A stretch of 52,851 nt of DNA from NCBI GenBank assembly GCA_937928775.1, contig CALFVI010000050.1, positions 1 through 52,851 on the forward strand, in the 5' to 3' direction. How positions within the stretch are numbered: the first letter of the stretch is position 1; each line of letters opens with the position of its first letter. Source of the stretch: an uncultured Elioraea sp. (GTDB taxonomy: Bacteria; Pseudomonadota; Alphaproteobacteria; Acetobacterales; Acetobacteraceae). Under the pieces are notes generated by a model. That model was not told the origin of the DNA. It did not search any database and saw only the letters and a list, made by a program, of their open reading frames with translations. The position numbers and the translations under genes are program-made. Below, one piece after another: positions 8,366 through 17,224 of this stretch.

Positions 8366-9517
8366 ATGGCACGCGCGTTGAGGGGCAAGGTGGCGGTGGT
8401 CGGCATCGGCACCGCTGGCACGGGCGAAGCGCCCGGCCGCTCCGCGATCGAACTGCTCGCCGAGGCCGCACTCGCCGCCCTTGACGATGCCGGCCTCAGC
8501 CTCGCCGAGGTCGATGGGCTGTTCACTGCCACCTCGGTGCACGCCTTTCCCACCCTGTCGGTCGGCGAGTATCTCGGCATCCGCCCGCGCTTCTTCGATG
8601 GCACGAATGTCGGCGGCGCCTCGTTCGAGGCCCATCTGCTGCACGCGGCAATCGCGCTCGAAGCCGGCTTCTGCGACGTCGCCCTGATCGCCTACGGGTC
8701 GAACCAGCGCACCGCGGGCGGCAAGTTCGTCTCGTTCTCGGAGCCACATCCTTGGGAGGCGCCGTACAAGCCGCGCGTGCCGCTGACGGCTTATGCACTC
8801 GCCGCCTCCCGCCACATGCACGTCTACGGCACGACGCGCGAGATGCTGGCCGAGGTGGCGGTCGCTGCGCGCGCCTGGGCCAACCTCAACCCGCAGGCCT
8901 TCGCCAGAGGCCCACTCACCATCGAAGACGTGCTCGCCTCGCGCATGGTGTCCGATCCGCTCACCGTGCTCGACTGCTGCCTGGTGACGGACGGGGCCGC
9001 GGCCTGCGTGCTGACCCGGGCCGATCGCGCGAGGGATCTGCGCAAGCCGCCCGTCTATTTCCTTGGTGCGGCGGGTGCGCAGTGGCACCGCGCGATCAGT
9101 GCGATGCCTGATCTTACCATCACCGCCGCCGCCGAATCGGGGCCGCGTGCGCTCGCGCACGCCGGGGTGTCGATCAGCGAGGTGAACCTCGCCATGCTGT
9201 ACGATGCCTTCACCATCACCACGATCCTCTTCCTCGAGGATCTGGGTTTCTGCCCGAAAGGCGAGGGCGGGCGGTTCGTGCAGGGAGGCGCGATCGCGCC
9301 GGGCGGCAAGCTCGCGGTCAACACCAACGGCGGCGGCCTCTCCTGCGTGCACCCCGGCATGTACGGCATGTTCCTGATCGTCGAGGCGGTGACGCAACTG
9401 CGCGGCGAGGCGGGCGAACGGCAGGTGCGACCGTGCGATGTCGCGCTCGTGCACGGCAATGGCGGTACGCTCTCGTCCCAGGTGACGGCAATCCTCGGTT
9501 CGGCACGCACGCTGTGA
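8366..9517 (+). CDS. SCP2/thiolase-like acyl-CoA enzyme
   Basis: The 383-residue product has the fold and length of SCP2-type thiolases (KVAVVGIGTAG at the start; closing GGxxxxHPGMYG and VHGNGG motifs). The position usually holding the nucleophilic cysteine reads NVGGASFEAH, so no canonical thiolase Cys is present. Cys-less members paired with a DUF35 protein include the Ltp2-type retro-aldolases of steroid side-chain degradation, which makes a carbon-carbon lyase or a CoA-binding accessory role as likely as thiolysis. An enoyl-CoA hydratase gene follows downstream. The ATG is preceded by GAAAGGGG. Confidence 0.88.
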   Translation: MARALRGKVAVVGIGTAGTGEAPGRSAIELLAEAALAALDDAGLSLAEVDGLFTATSVHAFPTLSVGEYLGIRPRFFDGTNVGGASFEAHLLHAAIALEAGFCDVALIAYGSNQRTAGGKFVSFSEPHPWEAPYKPRVPLTAYALAASRHMHVYGTTREMLAEVAVAARAWANLNPQAFARGPLTIEDVLASRMVSDPLTVLDCCLVTDGAAACVLTRADRARDLRKPPVYFLGAAGAQWHRAISAMPDLTITAAAESGPRALAHAGVSISEVNLAMLYDAFTITTILFLEDLGFCPKGEGGRFVQGGAIAPGGKLAVNTNGGGLSCVHPGMYGMFLIVEAVTQLRGEAGERQVRPCDVALVHGNGGTLSSQVTAILGSARTL

Positions 9518-9827
9518 GCGCGGCTGTGCGGTGGACCGCACCGATGGCTTCGGCGAACAGTCGCACGGCGCCGCCTCGCGCGGTGTCGATCGCGACCCTC
9601 GGCGTCGCCTCTGACTGCGATGGCGCCATGGACCCGTCTCGATCGATCGCCTATCGTTTAGGGAGGTGATAGGTCACTCGGGGGCCGGGCTGGGATGCGC
9701 GGATGAGGTGTGAGGTGAGGCCAAGACTGCCCCAGCGTAGCCAACCCCAACTACCAGGCCGGCCTTGCGCGGCGCTGAGGCGGGCGCAACCCTCCAAACC
9801 CCGCCTCCTCCTGCTTGTCTGTCGCGC
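9518..9827. other. 310-base intergenic gap
   Basis: I see no convincing gene here. A 7-bp inverted repeat GTGCGGT/ACCGCAC with a 2-base centre (9526-9541) follows the thiolase-like stop but has no T-run. The remainder is likely leader and promoter for the enoyl-CoA hydratase gene. No confident -10/-35 pair is visible. Confidence 0.5.
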
Positions 9828-10604
9828 ATGAGCCTCGCTGAGACTCCTCCCGTTATCATCGCCCGCGAAGGGCCGCTTGCCATCCTTACCCTCAATCAGC
9901 CGGCAAAACGCAACGCTCTGACGATGGCGATGCGCGCGATGCTGGCCGATGCTCTGGAGGAGATGGAAGGCGAGGTGGAGGTGCGCGCGGTGGTGCTGAC
10001 GGGAGCGGGCGGGCATTTCTGTTCGGGCGGCGATCTCGGTGCGATGGACATCGCCTCGCTTGGGGCAGGGCGGGAGCGCATGCGCCGTAGCCATCGCCTG
10101 ATCCGTGCGATGATTGAAGCGCGCGTGCCGATCGTGTGCGCGATCGAGGGGTGGTGCGCGGGGGCGGGGATGTCGCTTGCCTGCGCGTGCGATCACGTCG
10201 TCGCTGCCGGTGATGCGCTGTTCCGCGCCACGTTCGGCCAGGTCGGACTGATCCCCGATCTTGGGCTTCTGCACACCTTGCCGCGCCGGGTGGGCGAGGG
10301 CAGGGCAAGGGAAATCCTACTGTTCGGCGAGACGATCGATGCCGCGCGGGCGCACGAGATGGGCCTTGTCGATCGCCTCGCGCCACCCGGTCGCGCGCTC
10401 GAAGAGGCGAAGGCGCGCGCGCTGCTGCTCGCCGCCAAGGCTCCGCTTTCGCTTGCCCTGACCAAGGCCGCGCTCGCCGCGGGCTTGGCCGATGCGCTCG
10501 CGCGTGAGCGCGATCTGCAAGCGGCGCTCTACCTCACCGCCGACCATGCAGAGGGCAAGCGCGCCTTCTTTGACAAGCGCGCGCCGGAATTCCGGGGAGA
10601 GTGA
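9828..10604 (+). CDS. Enoyl-CoA hydratase/isomerase family protein
   Basis: This 258-residue crotonase-fold protein would act on a cytosolic acyl-CoA thioester. It shows the N-terminal strand IAREGPLAILTLNQP, the oxyanion-hole region GAGGHFCSGGDLGAM (about 60-75) and the second oxyanion segment EGWCAGAGMSLA. The catalytic-loop region FGQVGLIPDLG has Asp at the second catalytic Glu position, a substitution typical of isomerases and less common hydratase subgroups, so the exact reaction is open. The ATG at 9828 gives a standard family N-terminus. The stop is five bases before the amidase start. Confidence 0.88.
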   Translation: MSLAETPPVIIAREGPLAILTLNQPAKRNALTMAMRAMLADALEEMEGEVEVRAVVLTGAGGHFCSGGDLGAMDIASLGAGRERMRRSHRLIRAMIEARVPIVCAIEGWCAGAGMSLACACDHVVAAGDALFRATFGQVGLIPDLGLLHTLPRRVGEGRAREILLFGETIDAARAHEMGLVDRLAPPGRALEEAKARALLLAAKAPLSLALTKAALAAGLADALARERDLQAALYLTADHAEGKRAFFDKRAPEFRGE

Positions 10605-10609
10605 GACGC

Positions 10610-12010
10610 ATGAGCGAGCTGTGGCGTCTTTCGGCGCTGGCTCAGGCGAAGCTGGTTCGCACCCGTGCCGCCTCCGCCGTCGAGGTGATGAGGTCGTTTT
10701 TGGCCCGCATCGAAGCGGTCAACCCGCGGGTGAACGCGGTGGTGGAGATCCGGCCAGAGGAGGCGCTTGCCCTCGCCGAGGCGGCTGATCGTGCCGTGGC
10801 AGCGGGCGAGGCGGTCGGGCCGCTGCACGGCGTGCCGGTGACAATCAAGGTCAACGTCGACCAACGGGGCTATGCGACGACCAATGGCGTGGTGGTCTAT
10901 CGCGACCTGATCGCCTCCGAGGACTCGGCGGTGGTGGCGAACCTTCGCCGTGCTGGCGCCATTCCGGCGGGGCGCACGAATACGCCGGCCTATTCGTATC
11001 GCTTCTTCACCGACAACGCCTTGCACGGCCGTACCCTCAACCCCTGGAATCCTACCCTCACCCCGGGTGGTTCCTCAGGTGGCGCATCAGCTGCGCTTGC
11101 ATGCGGAATCGGATCGATCGCGCATGGCAATGATATCGGCGGCTCGATCCGCTACCCGGCCTATGCGTGTGGTGTGGCTGGAATCCGCCCCTCGCTCGGC
11201 CGTGTGCCGGCCTTCAACCCCTCGGCGGGCGCGACCGAGCGGCCGATCGCGATGCAGCTCTTCTCGGTGCAGGGGCCCCTCGCGCGAAACATCGCCGATT
11301 TGCGCGCCGCACTGCTTGCGATGATGGCGCCTGGACACCCCGATCCGTGGCACGCCCCCGTCCCCTTCGAAGGGCCACCCGTGCCCCGCCCACGGCGCGT
11401 TGCGCTCGCCGTGCTTGGTGCCGACCCGCCAGTCGCTGAGGCTCTGCGTCGCGCCGCCCAGTTTCTTTCCGAAGCGGGGTGTGTGGTCGATGAGGTCGAC
11501 CCGCCGCACTGGGACGAGGCAGCAGCCCTGTGGCGCAGCGTGCTGATGGCGGATTCGATGCGCTTCATGACGCCGATGATCGAGGCGAACGGCGATGAGG
11601 CAGCGAAACGGTCCTGGCGCGGCTGGTGCGCCAACGTGCCGGCGCCGACGGAAGAAGCGTTCCATGCCGGCCTTGCCCGGCGTACCGCCATCCTGCGCGA
11701 TTGGCAGCGTTTCTTTGCCCGCTACAGTGCCCTGCTGTGTCCGGTGAGCCGCGAGCCGCCCTTTCCCATCGATCTCGACCAGACGGAGGAGGGCCAGAGG
11801 CGAATCCTGCGCGCCCAGGAAACGCTCTACGTCATCAACTTCCTCGGCCTGCCCGGAGCAGTGCTACCCACTGATGTGGCGCACCAGGGCGTGCGGGTCG
11901 GCGTGCAGATTGTCGCCGACCGCTTCCGCGAGGATCTCTGCCTGGAGCTGGCGGAGATCATCGAGGCGCGGGCGGGCGAGGCGGGGCTGACCGATCCGGT
12001 CTCGGTATGA
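10610..12010 (+). CDS. Amidase signature family hydrolase
   Basis: This 466-residue enzyme hydrolyses a carboxamide to carboxylate and ammonia. The Ser-cisSer-Lys triad is visible: Lys in PVTIKVNVD, the Gly/Ser-rich loop TPGGSSGGASAA with the cis-Ser, and the nucleophile Ser in NDIGGSIRYPA. No signal peptide is present, so it is cytosolic. ATG 10610 follows GGGGAGAG and lies five bases after the enoyl-CoA hydratase stop; a GTG at 10601 is an alternative. The next gene (exported RidA) starts 32 bases downstream. The substrate is unknown. Confidence 0.92.
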   Translation: MSELWRLSALAQAKLVRTRAASAVEVMRSFLARIEAVNPRVNAVVEIRPEEALALAEAADRAVAAGEAVGPLHGVPVTIKVNVDQRGYATTNGVVVYRDLIASEDSAVVANLRRAGAIPAGRTNTPAYSYRFFTDNALHGRTLNPWNPTLTPGGSSGGASAALACGIGSIAHGNDIGGSIRYPAYACGVAGIRPSLGRVPAFNPSAGATERPIAMQLFSVQGPLARNIADLRAALLAMMAPGHPDPWHAPVPFEGPPVPRPRRVALAVLGADPPVAEALRRAAQFLSEAGCVVDEVDPPHWDEAAALWRSVLMADSMRFMTPMIEANGDEAAKRSWRGWCANVPAPTEEAFHAGLARRTAILRDWQRFFARYSALLCPVSREPPFPIDLDQTEEGQRRILRAQETLYVINFLGLPGAVLPTDVAHQGVRVGVQIVADRFREDLCLELAEIIEARAGEAGLTDPVSV

Positions 12011-12042
12011 TACGGAAAAACAACGATAGGGAGAAAGGAACC

Positions 12043-12498
12043 ATGAGCTCCCCCCGCCGGCTGACCCTGACGCTTGTCGCCTGTGCGTCGGTCCTGGTCG
12101 CCATGCCGATCGCTGCAGAGGAGCGGCGCATCATTTCCACCCCGAACGCGCCGGCCGCCATCGGCCCCTACAGCCAGGCGGTGCAGACCGGGAACATCCT
12201 CTGGCTCGCTGGGCAGATCGCAATCGATCCGACGACCAACCAGGTGCGCCACGGCACGATCGAGGAAGAAACGAAGCTCGTGCTCGACAACCTCAAGGCC
12301 GTGGTGGAAGCCGCCGGCATGACCATGGCCAACATCGTCTCGGTCACAGTCTTCCTGAAGGATCTCGACGAATTCCCGCGCATGAACGCGGTCTATGCCA
12401 CCTATTTCCCGACCAATCCGCCCGCGCGGGCCACCGTGCAGGTGGCACGCCTACCACGCGACGTGAGGATCGAGATCGCCGCGGTTGCGGTGCGCTGA
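12043..12498 (+). CDS. Exported RidA (YjgF/YER057c/UK114) family protein
   Basis: RidA proteins hydrolyse reactive enamine/imine intermediates to keto acids and ammonia, usually in the cytosol. This 151-residue member has a clear N-terminal signal peptide (about residues 1-24, ending PIAAEE), so it acts in the periplasm. The mature part is a full RidA domain with AIGPYSQAV, the ILWLAGQI strand, and near the C-terminus the conserved Arg in PPARATVQVARLP, followed by VRIEIAAVAV. ATG 12043 follows GGAGAAAGGAA. Its location between an amidase and a gamma-glutamyltransferase ties it to amide or amino-compound catabolism. Confidence 0.9.
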   Translation: MSSPRRLTLTLVACASVLVAMPIAAEERRIISTPNAPAAIGPYSQAVQTGNILWLAGQIAIDPTTNQVRHGTIEEETKLVLDNLKAVVEAAGMTMANIVSVTVFLKDLDEFPRMNAVYATYFPTNPPARATVQVARLPRDVRIEIAAVAVR

Positions 12499-12538
12499 GC
12501 CGCCGACGCGCTTGGTCGTCCCCTTGTTGCCTCCGCGC

Positions 12539-14089
12539 GTGCAGAACTGGATCATTGCCAAGCCGCCCGCGCGCGGAGCGAAGGGAATTGTCGTCGCGCA
12601 AGCGAGGCGGGCGGCGGAGGTCGGAGCCGAGGTGCTGGCGGCCGGCGGTACGGCGGCGGATGCTGCGGTCGCGACGGCTTTTGTGCTTGCCGCGGTCGAG
12701 CCGTGGAACTCCGGCTTGGGCGGGATCGGGTTCGGTCTGGTCCATCCGGGCGAGGAATCACGCGCCCATGTCGTGGACTTCGGCCCCGTTTCCCCAGCGC
12801 GGCTCGATCCCGCCGCCTTCCCCATCGTTCCGGGCACGTCGCAGCATCTGTTCGCCTGGCCCAACGTTGCCGGCGAGCGCAACGTGCACGGGCCGCTCTC
12901 CTTCGTTGTGCCGTCAGCGGTGGCCGGCTATGCCGAACTCCATCGGCGCTGGGGGCGGCTGCCTTGGAAGGAGGTGGTCGCGCCTGCCATCGCTGAGGCG
13001 CGCGCAGGGTTGGCCGCGGATTGGTTCGTCGCGCTGAAGATCGCCTCCGCCGCAGCCGACCTCAGCCGCTACGACGATGCCGCGCGAACCTACTTGCCCG
13101 ACGGCCTAGTGCCAGTGCCGCCTTACGCCGGCCCGCCGAGACGCCTCACGCTCGGGCGGCTTGCCGACACGCTCGAGCGTCTCGCCCAGGCCGGTGCCGA
13201 AGATTTCTACCGCGGCGAGATCGCGCGCGCGATCGTGGCCGACATCGCGGCGATCGGCGGTGTGCTGGATGGCGAGGACCTCGCCCGCTGTTCCGTCCGC
13301 GTGGCGGAGCCAAGCCTGCACCCATGGCGCGACTCCGTGGTGCAGGGCGCGGGCGGGCTGACGGCAGCCCCAACCTTGGCGCGCGTGCTGGAGGCGCTCG
13401 CGCCGCAACGGTTTGCGAGACCCGATGAGGCGTTCTTCCTCGCCCTCGCCGAGGCGCTGCAAGCCGCTTATCGCGAAAGACTGTCCTCCCTGGGCGACCC
13501 GACGGCCGATCCCCGCGCCGCTGAGGCTTGCACCACCCATCTCAGCGCCGTCGACGCCGACGGCACCATGGTCTCGCTCACCACGACCCTGCTCTCCTCG
13601 TTCGGCAGCCGGGTCGTTCTGCCCACGACAGGAATCCTGATGAACAACGGGGTGTTCTGGTTCGACCCGCGGCCGGGCACGCCGAACGCGATCGGGCCGG
13701 CCAAGCGGCCGGTCTGCAACATGTGCCCGGTGATCGTCGCCCGCGACGGCCGCCCCGTGCTCGCCGCCGGCGCCTCGGGCGGGCGGCGGATTCTCGCCGC
13801 TGTCGTCCAGCTCCTCCTGTTCGTGCTCGAGTTCGGCATGGACGCCACGGCGGCCGCCCATCACCCGCGCATCGACGTCTCCGGCGAGAGTGGTGTCGCG
13901 ATGGATCCCCGCCTCGATCCCGCCATTCGTGCCGCCCTCCGCCAGCGCTTCGCCGCCGAGGAGGTCGAGCACACGGTGCTTCCCGTCAGCTACGCCTGCC
14001 CCAATCTCATCCTGCGCGAACCGGACGGAACCTGCAGCGGCATCTCCGACATCATGACGCCAGCAAGTGCGGCGATCGCTGCAGGCTGA
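12539..14089 (+). CDS. Gamma-glutamyltransferase family protein (Ntn hydrolase)
   Basis: The family cleaves gamma-glutamyl or related amide bonds after autoproteolysis at a Thr. The 516-residue protein shows the large-subunit N-terminus (GIVVAQARRAAEVGAEVLAAGG), the substrate region LPWKEVVAPAIAEA, the small-subunit start CTTHLSAVD with the candidate nucleophile Thr, and the later GPAKRPVCNMCP and GASGGRRI loops. No signal peptide is evident, so unlike periplasmic Ggt it appears cytosolic. The open frame begins at TTG 12485, inside the RidA gene; GTG 12539 is chosen because its N-terminus (VQNWIIAKPPAR) fits the family. It ends 16 bases before the second amidase. Confidence 0.88.
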   Translation: MQNWIIAKPPARGAKGIVVAQARRAAEVGAEVLAAGGTAADAAVATAFVLAAVEPWNSGLGGIGFGLVHPGEESRAHVVDFGPVSPARLDPAAFPIVPGTSQHLFAWPNVAGERNVHGPLSFVVPSAVAGYAELHRRWGRLPWKEVVAPAIAEARAGLAADWFVALKIASAAADLSRYDDAARTYLPDGLVPVPPYAGPPRRLTLGRLADTLERLAQAGAEDFYRGEIARAIVADIAAIGGVLDGEDLARCSVRVAEPSLHPWRDSVVQGAGGLTAAPTLARVLEALAPQRFARPDEAFFLALAEALQAAYRERLSSLGDPTADPRAAEACTTHLSAVDADGTMVSLTTTLLSSFGSRVVLPTTGILMNNGVFWFDPRPGTPNAIGPAKRPVCNMCPVIVARDGRPVLAAGASGGRRILAAVVQLLLFVLEFGMDATAAAHHPRIDVSGESGVAMDPRLDPAIRAALRQRFAAEEVEHTVLPVSYACPNLILREPDGTCSGISDIMTPASAAIAAG

Positions 14090-14105
14090 ACACAGCAAAC
14101 ACAGC

Positions 14106-15497
14106 ATGAGCGACATCGCCACCTTCACCGCCACCGCCCTCGTGCGCGCCTACGCGAGGCGCGATCTCTCGCCGGTCGAGGTGGCGGAGGCCGTGCTCTC
14201 CCGCATCGCGCGGCTGGAGCCGAGTTTGAACGCGATGGTTCTGGTCGATGCGGATGGTGCGCTGCGTACGGCGCGGGAGAGCGAGAACCGCTGGGTTGCC
14301 GGCCGCCCCCTCTCCCCGCTCGACGGCGTGCCGGCCACCGTGAAGGACCTGATCGATCTCGCCGGCTTCCCGACCCGCCGCGGCAGCCGGGTCACCGACC
14401 CCCGTCCCGTGCCGCATGACGCTCCCTCGGTCGCTGCGCTGAAGGCGGCAGGCTGCGTGATTCTTGGCAAGACGACGACGACGGAGTTCGGCTGGAAGTC
14501 GCCCGGCGACAGCCCCCTCACTGGAACGACCCGCAATCCGTGGGACCTGCGCCGGACGGCAGGCGGCTCATCGTCAGGTGCCGGGGCGGCGGCCGCCGCG
14601 GGCTTTGGGCCGTTGCACATCGGCACCGATGCCGGCGGCTCGATCCGCATTCCCGCCGCCTGGTGCGGCATCGTCGGCGTCAAGCCCACCTTCGGGCGGG
14701 TGCCGCAATGGCCGCTCGGTGACTTCGCGCAGGTCGCGGTGGCAGGGCCGATGACCCGCACGGTGACCGATGCCGCTCTCATGCTCACCGCGATGAGCCG
14801 CCATGACTGGCGTGATCCCTTCGCCCTGCCCGACCCCCCGCCCGGTTGGCTCGGCGGGATCGATGCGCCGATCGAGGGGCTTCGCGTGGCGCTCGTGCGC
14901 CAGCTCGGCTTCGACCCACCCGCCGAGGCAAGCCAGTGGGCAGCGGTGGAGCGCGCGGCTGAGGCGCTCGGCGAAGCCGGCGCGATCGTCGAGGAGGCGG
15001 ACCCGGCGATCCCGGATGCTCGCGCGGTGTTCGTGCAGGTCTGGGCGAATGCGCTCGCCCGCCTGGTGGCCACCATTTCGCCGGAGCAGCGGCGGCTCCT
15101 CGATCCTGGCCTTGTTGCGCTTGCTGAACGCGCGCCCCCGATGAGTGCCGGCGACTACCTCTCCGTCCAGGCGGCGGCGAACGAGATCGCACACGGGCTC
15201 GCCTCTTTCCTCAGACGATATGATGCTCTTCTCTGCCCCGCCGTTCCCCAGCCGGCTCTGCTTGCCGACGAGCCTCTCGATCAGCCAGAGGAGGATCTCT
15301 GGCGACGCTGGGCGCCCTGGACCTTCGCCTTCAACCTCTCGCGCCAACCCGCCGTGGCCGTGCCGGTCGGGCTTGATGCGGAGGGTTTGCCGAGCTCGGT
15401 GCAGGTGGTTGCGCCACAATACGAGGATGCCCGCGCGCTCAGGGTTGCGTACACGATCGAGGCGGCCCTCGCGCCGGCCACGCTCGCGCCCCTCTAG
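14106..15497 (+). CDS. Amidase signature family hydrolase (second copy)
   Basis: This 463-residue amidase is distinct from the one at 10610. The triad is complete: Lys in PATVKDLID, the loop TAGGSSSGAGAA, and the nucleophile Ser in TDAGGSIRIPA. It belongs to the group annotated as GatA-like or aryl-amidase proteins. With no GatB/GatC neighbour, a catabolic role is more likely than tRNA amidotransfer. ATG 14106 is preferred over an in-frame ATG 13 codons upstream, which overlaps nothing conserved. The decayed glycosyltransferase begins four bases after its stop. Confidence 0.92.
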   Translation: MSDIATFTATALVRAYARRDLSPVEVAEAVLSRIARLEPSLNAMVLVDADGALRTARESENRWVAGRPLSPLDGVPATVKDLIDLAGFPTRRGSRVTDPRPVPHDAPSVAALKAAGCVILGKTTTTEFGWKSPGDSPLTGTTRNPWDLRRTAGGSSSGAGAAAAAGFGPLHIGTDAGGSIRIPAAWCGIVGVKPTFGRVPQWPLGDFAQVAVAGPMTRTVTDAALMLTAMSRHDWRDPFALPDPPPGWLGGIDAPIEGLRVALVRQLGFDPPAEASQWAAVERAAEALGEAGAIVEEADPAIPDARAVFVQVWANALARLVATISPEQRRLLDPGLVALAERAPPMSAGDYLSVQAAANEIAHGLASFLRRYDALLCPAVPQPALLADEPLDQPEEDLWRRWAPWTFAFNLSRQPAVAVPVGLDAEGLPSSVQVVAPQYEDARALRVAYTIEAALAPATLAPL

Positions 15498-15500
15498 GCC

Positions 15501-16218
15501 ATGGCCAGGCCGGCCATCGGCATCATGGCCAAGGCGCCGGTGCTGGGTCTGGCCAAAACGTGACTGGCCGCCGACGTGGGGGCCGAGATCGCAGCGCGGC
15601 TTGCGCAAGCCATGCTCGCCGACACCGCTGCACTGGTGCGCGCGCTCCGTGCGGACGGGTATGTGATTGTCACGCCAGCGGAGCATTGCGCCTCCGTCTC
15701 GGGGCTGGTTGGCCTGCCCGCGCTGCCGCAGACCGAGGAGGGGCGTTTTGGGATGCCGCATGGCGGCGGCGGTCGACTCCCTGTTCGCGCGCGGCCACAC
15801 GCCGGTGGTTTTGATCGGCACCGACGCGCCGCACCTCCCGCCCTGTCACCTGAAGACGCTCCTCGTCCTGGCCACACGCGATCGGACCGGAGCGGTGATC
15901 GGCCCTGCCGAAGACGGCGGCTATTGGGGGATTTCGCTGTCGCGTCCTGCGCCTGTCCTGCTCGTCGGGATTCCCTGGGGCAGTGCCGGCGTTCGGGAGG
16001 CGACGCGCCTTGCCGCGGCACGCGCGAAGATTGCTCTGCGCGAAGGCCCGCAGTGCTATGACATCGATACGATCGATGACCTCCGTCGGCTCTGTGCGCC
16101 GGGTGCTGCGACGCCGGATCGGGCACCACGGACGCGCGCCGCCGCCGCGTTGATCGAAGCTGGTGGCGGGGCTAGGCTCGCTGCCGCCAAGACAGTTGCA
16201 GGGGAGGACGCTGCATGA
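15501..16218 (+). pseudogene. Decayed TIGR04282/DUF2064 glycosyltransferase
   Basis: Intact members begin with a nucleotide-binding motif like MAKAPVPGRVKTRLAP. Here the same motif reads MAKAPVLGLAKT and is then stopped by TGA at 15561-15563, where the family has Arg; a single CGA to TGA change would explain it. The frame then continues with recognisable sequence to about 15750. The second half (FARGHTPVVLIGTDAPHLP, GPAEDGGYWGI, CYDIDTIDDL) lies in the next frame, entered around 15748-15765 by a net +1 shift. The last codons overlap the TctC start (ATGA). With two independent lesions, I call it a pseudogene. Confidence 0.85.
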
Positions 16219-17198
16219 TGAACATCCGCCGCCGCACGTTTTGTGTTGCCACCGTCGCTGCCGTGGCGTCCACGCAGGCTCTTGCCCCGCGCCCCACGCG
16301 TGCGCAGCAGCGCTTCGAGAGCATCTTCATGTTCATCCCTGCCGGGCCGGGCGGAGGGTGGGACTCGACGGGGCGCGCGATCGAACAGGCGGCGCGTGCG
16401 GCCGGCCTCGTTGGCAGTTTCCAGTTTGAGAATGTCGGCGGTGCCGGCGGCATGGTCGGGCTGCCGCGCTTCGTCAACCAGCGCCGCGGCCAGGCGAACG
16501 CGCTCATCGTCGGTGGCTCCGTCATGGTCGGGGCCGGGATCACCAACACGAGCCCGATCACGATCCGCGACGTGGTGCCGATCGCGCGGCTGACTGAGGA
16601 GGCGGGCGTGGTGGTGGTTCCGCCGAATAGCCCGCACCGCGACTGGGCCTCGCTTGCTGCTGCGCTGAGCACCAACCCAGGATCGGTTCCGGTCGGTGGC
16701 GGTTCGGCCGGCGGCACAGACCACATCGCGCTCGGGCTGATTCTGAAGGCGTTGGGGCGCAACCCGCGCGAGGCGTCCTACGTCGCCTTCGCCGGCGGTG
16801 GGCCAGCGCAGGCGGCCATTCTCGGCGGGCAGGTCGCGGCGGGAATCAGTGGCTACTCGGAGTTCGCCGAACAGATCAAGGCCGGGCGCATGCGGGCTTT
16901 GGCGACAACCGGCGCGGAGCGTATCCCGGGCACCGACATCCCCACCCTGAAAGAGCTCGGCGTGAACGTGACGGCGACGAACTGGCGTGGTGTGTTCGCA
17001 GCCCCCGGCATCACGCCCGCCCAGCGGCAGGCTCTGATCGACCTCATCACCGCCGTGCACGCCACCCCGCAGTGGAAGGAGATTCTTGCCCAGCGGGCCT
17101 GGACAGATGCCTTCCTCGCGGGTGACGCCTTCGCCGCTTTCCTGCACGAGGACATCGCGAAGACGGAGACCGTGCTGAAGGATCTGGGCCTCGCCTGA
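16215..17198 (+). CDS. tctC: Tripartite tricarboxylate transporter substrate-binding protein
   Basis: This 327-residue periplasmic protein captures the substrate for a TctABC secondary transporter. It has an Arg-rich signal peptide (RRRTFCVATVAAVAS, cleavage near ALAPRPTRAQ). The mature domain shows the Bug/TctC hallmarks: FIPAGPGGGWDSTGR near the N-terminus, NVGGAGGMVG, and the carboxylate-binding GGGSAGGTDHIA region. The start overlaps the stop of the preceding pseudogene. TctB and TctA follow. Substrates of the family include citrate and other carboxylates; the specific one cannot be read here, though the neighbouring amidases suggest an amide- or amino-acid-derived acid. Confidence 0.93.
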   Translation: MMNIRRRTFCVATVAAVASTQALAPRPTRAQQRFESIFMFIPAGPGGGWDSTGRAIEQAARAAGLVGSFQFENVGGAGGMVGLPRFVNQRRGQANALIVGGSVMVGAGITNTSPITIRDVVPIARLTEEAGVVVVPPNSPHRDWASLAAALSTNPGSVPVGGGSAGGTDHIALGLILKALGRNPREASYVAFAGGGPAQAAILGGQVAAGISGYSEFAEQIKAGRMRALATTGAERIPGTDIPTLKELGVNVTATNWRGVFAAPGITPAQRQALIDLITAVHATPQWKEILAQRAWTDAFLAGDAFAAFLHEDIAKTETVLKDLGLA

Positions 17199-17224
17199 TC
17201 GCCCCCTCGCCTGATCGCCCCAGC

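Noticed and set aside
9526-9541. 7-bp hairpin after the thiolase-like gene as a terminator
   Set aside because: No T-run follows and a 7-bp GC palindrome is not rare in such GC-rich DNA.
15561-15563. TGA as a selenocysteine codon or readthrough stop
   Set aside because: The family has Arg here, not Cys; no SECIS-like stem was apparent, and a second frameshift lies downstream.
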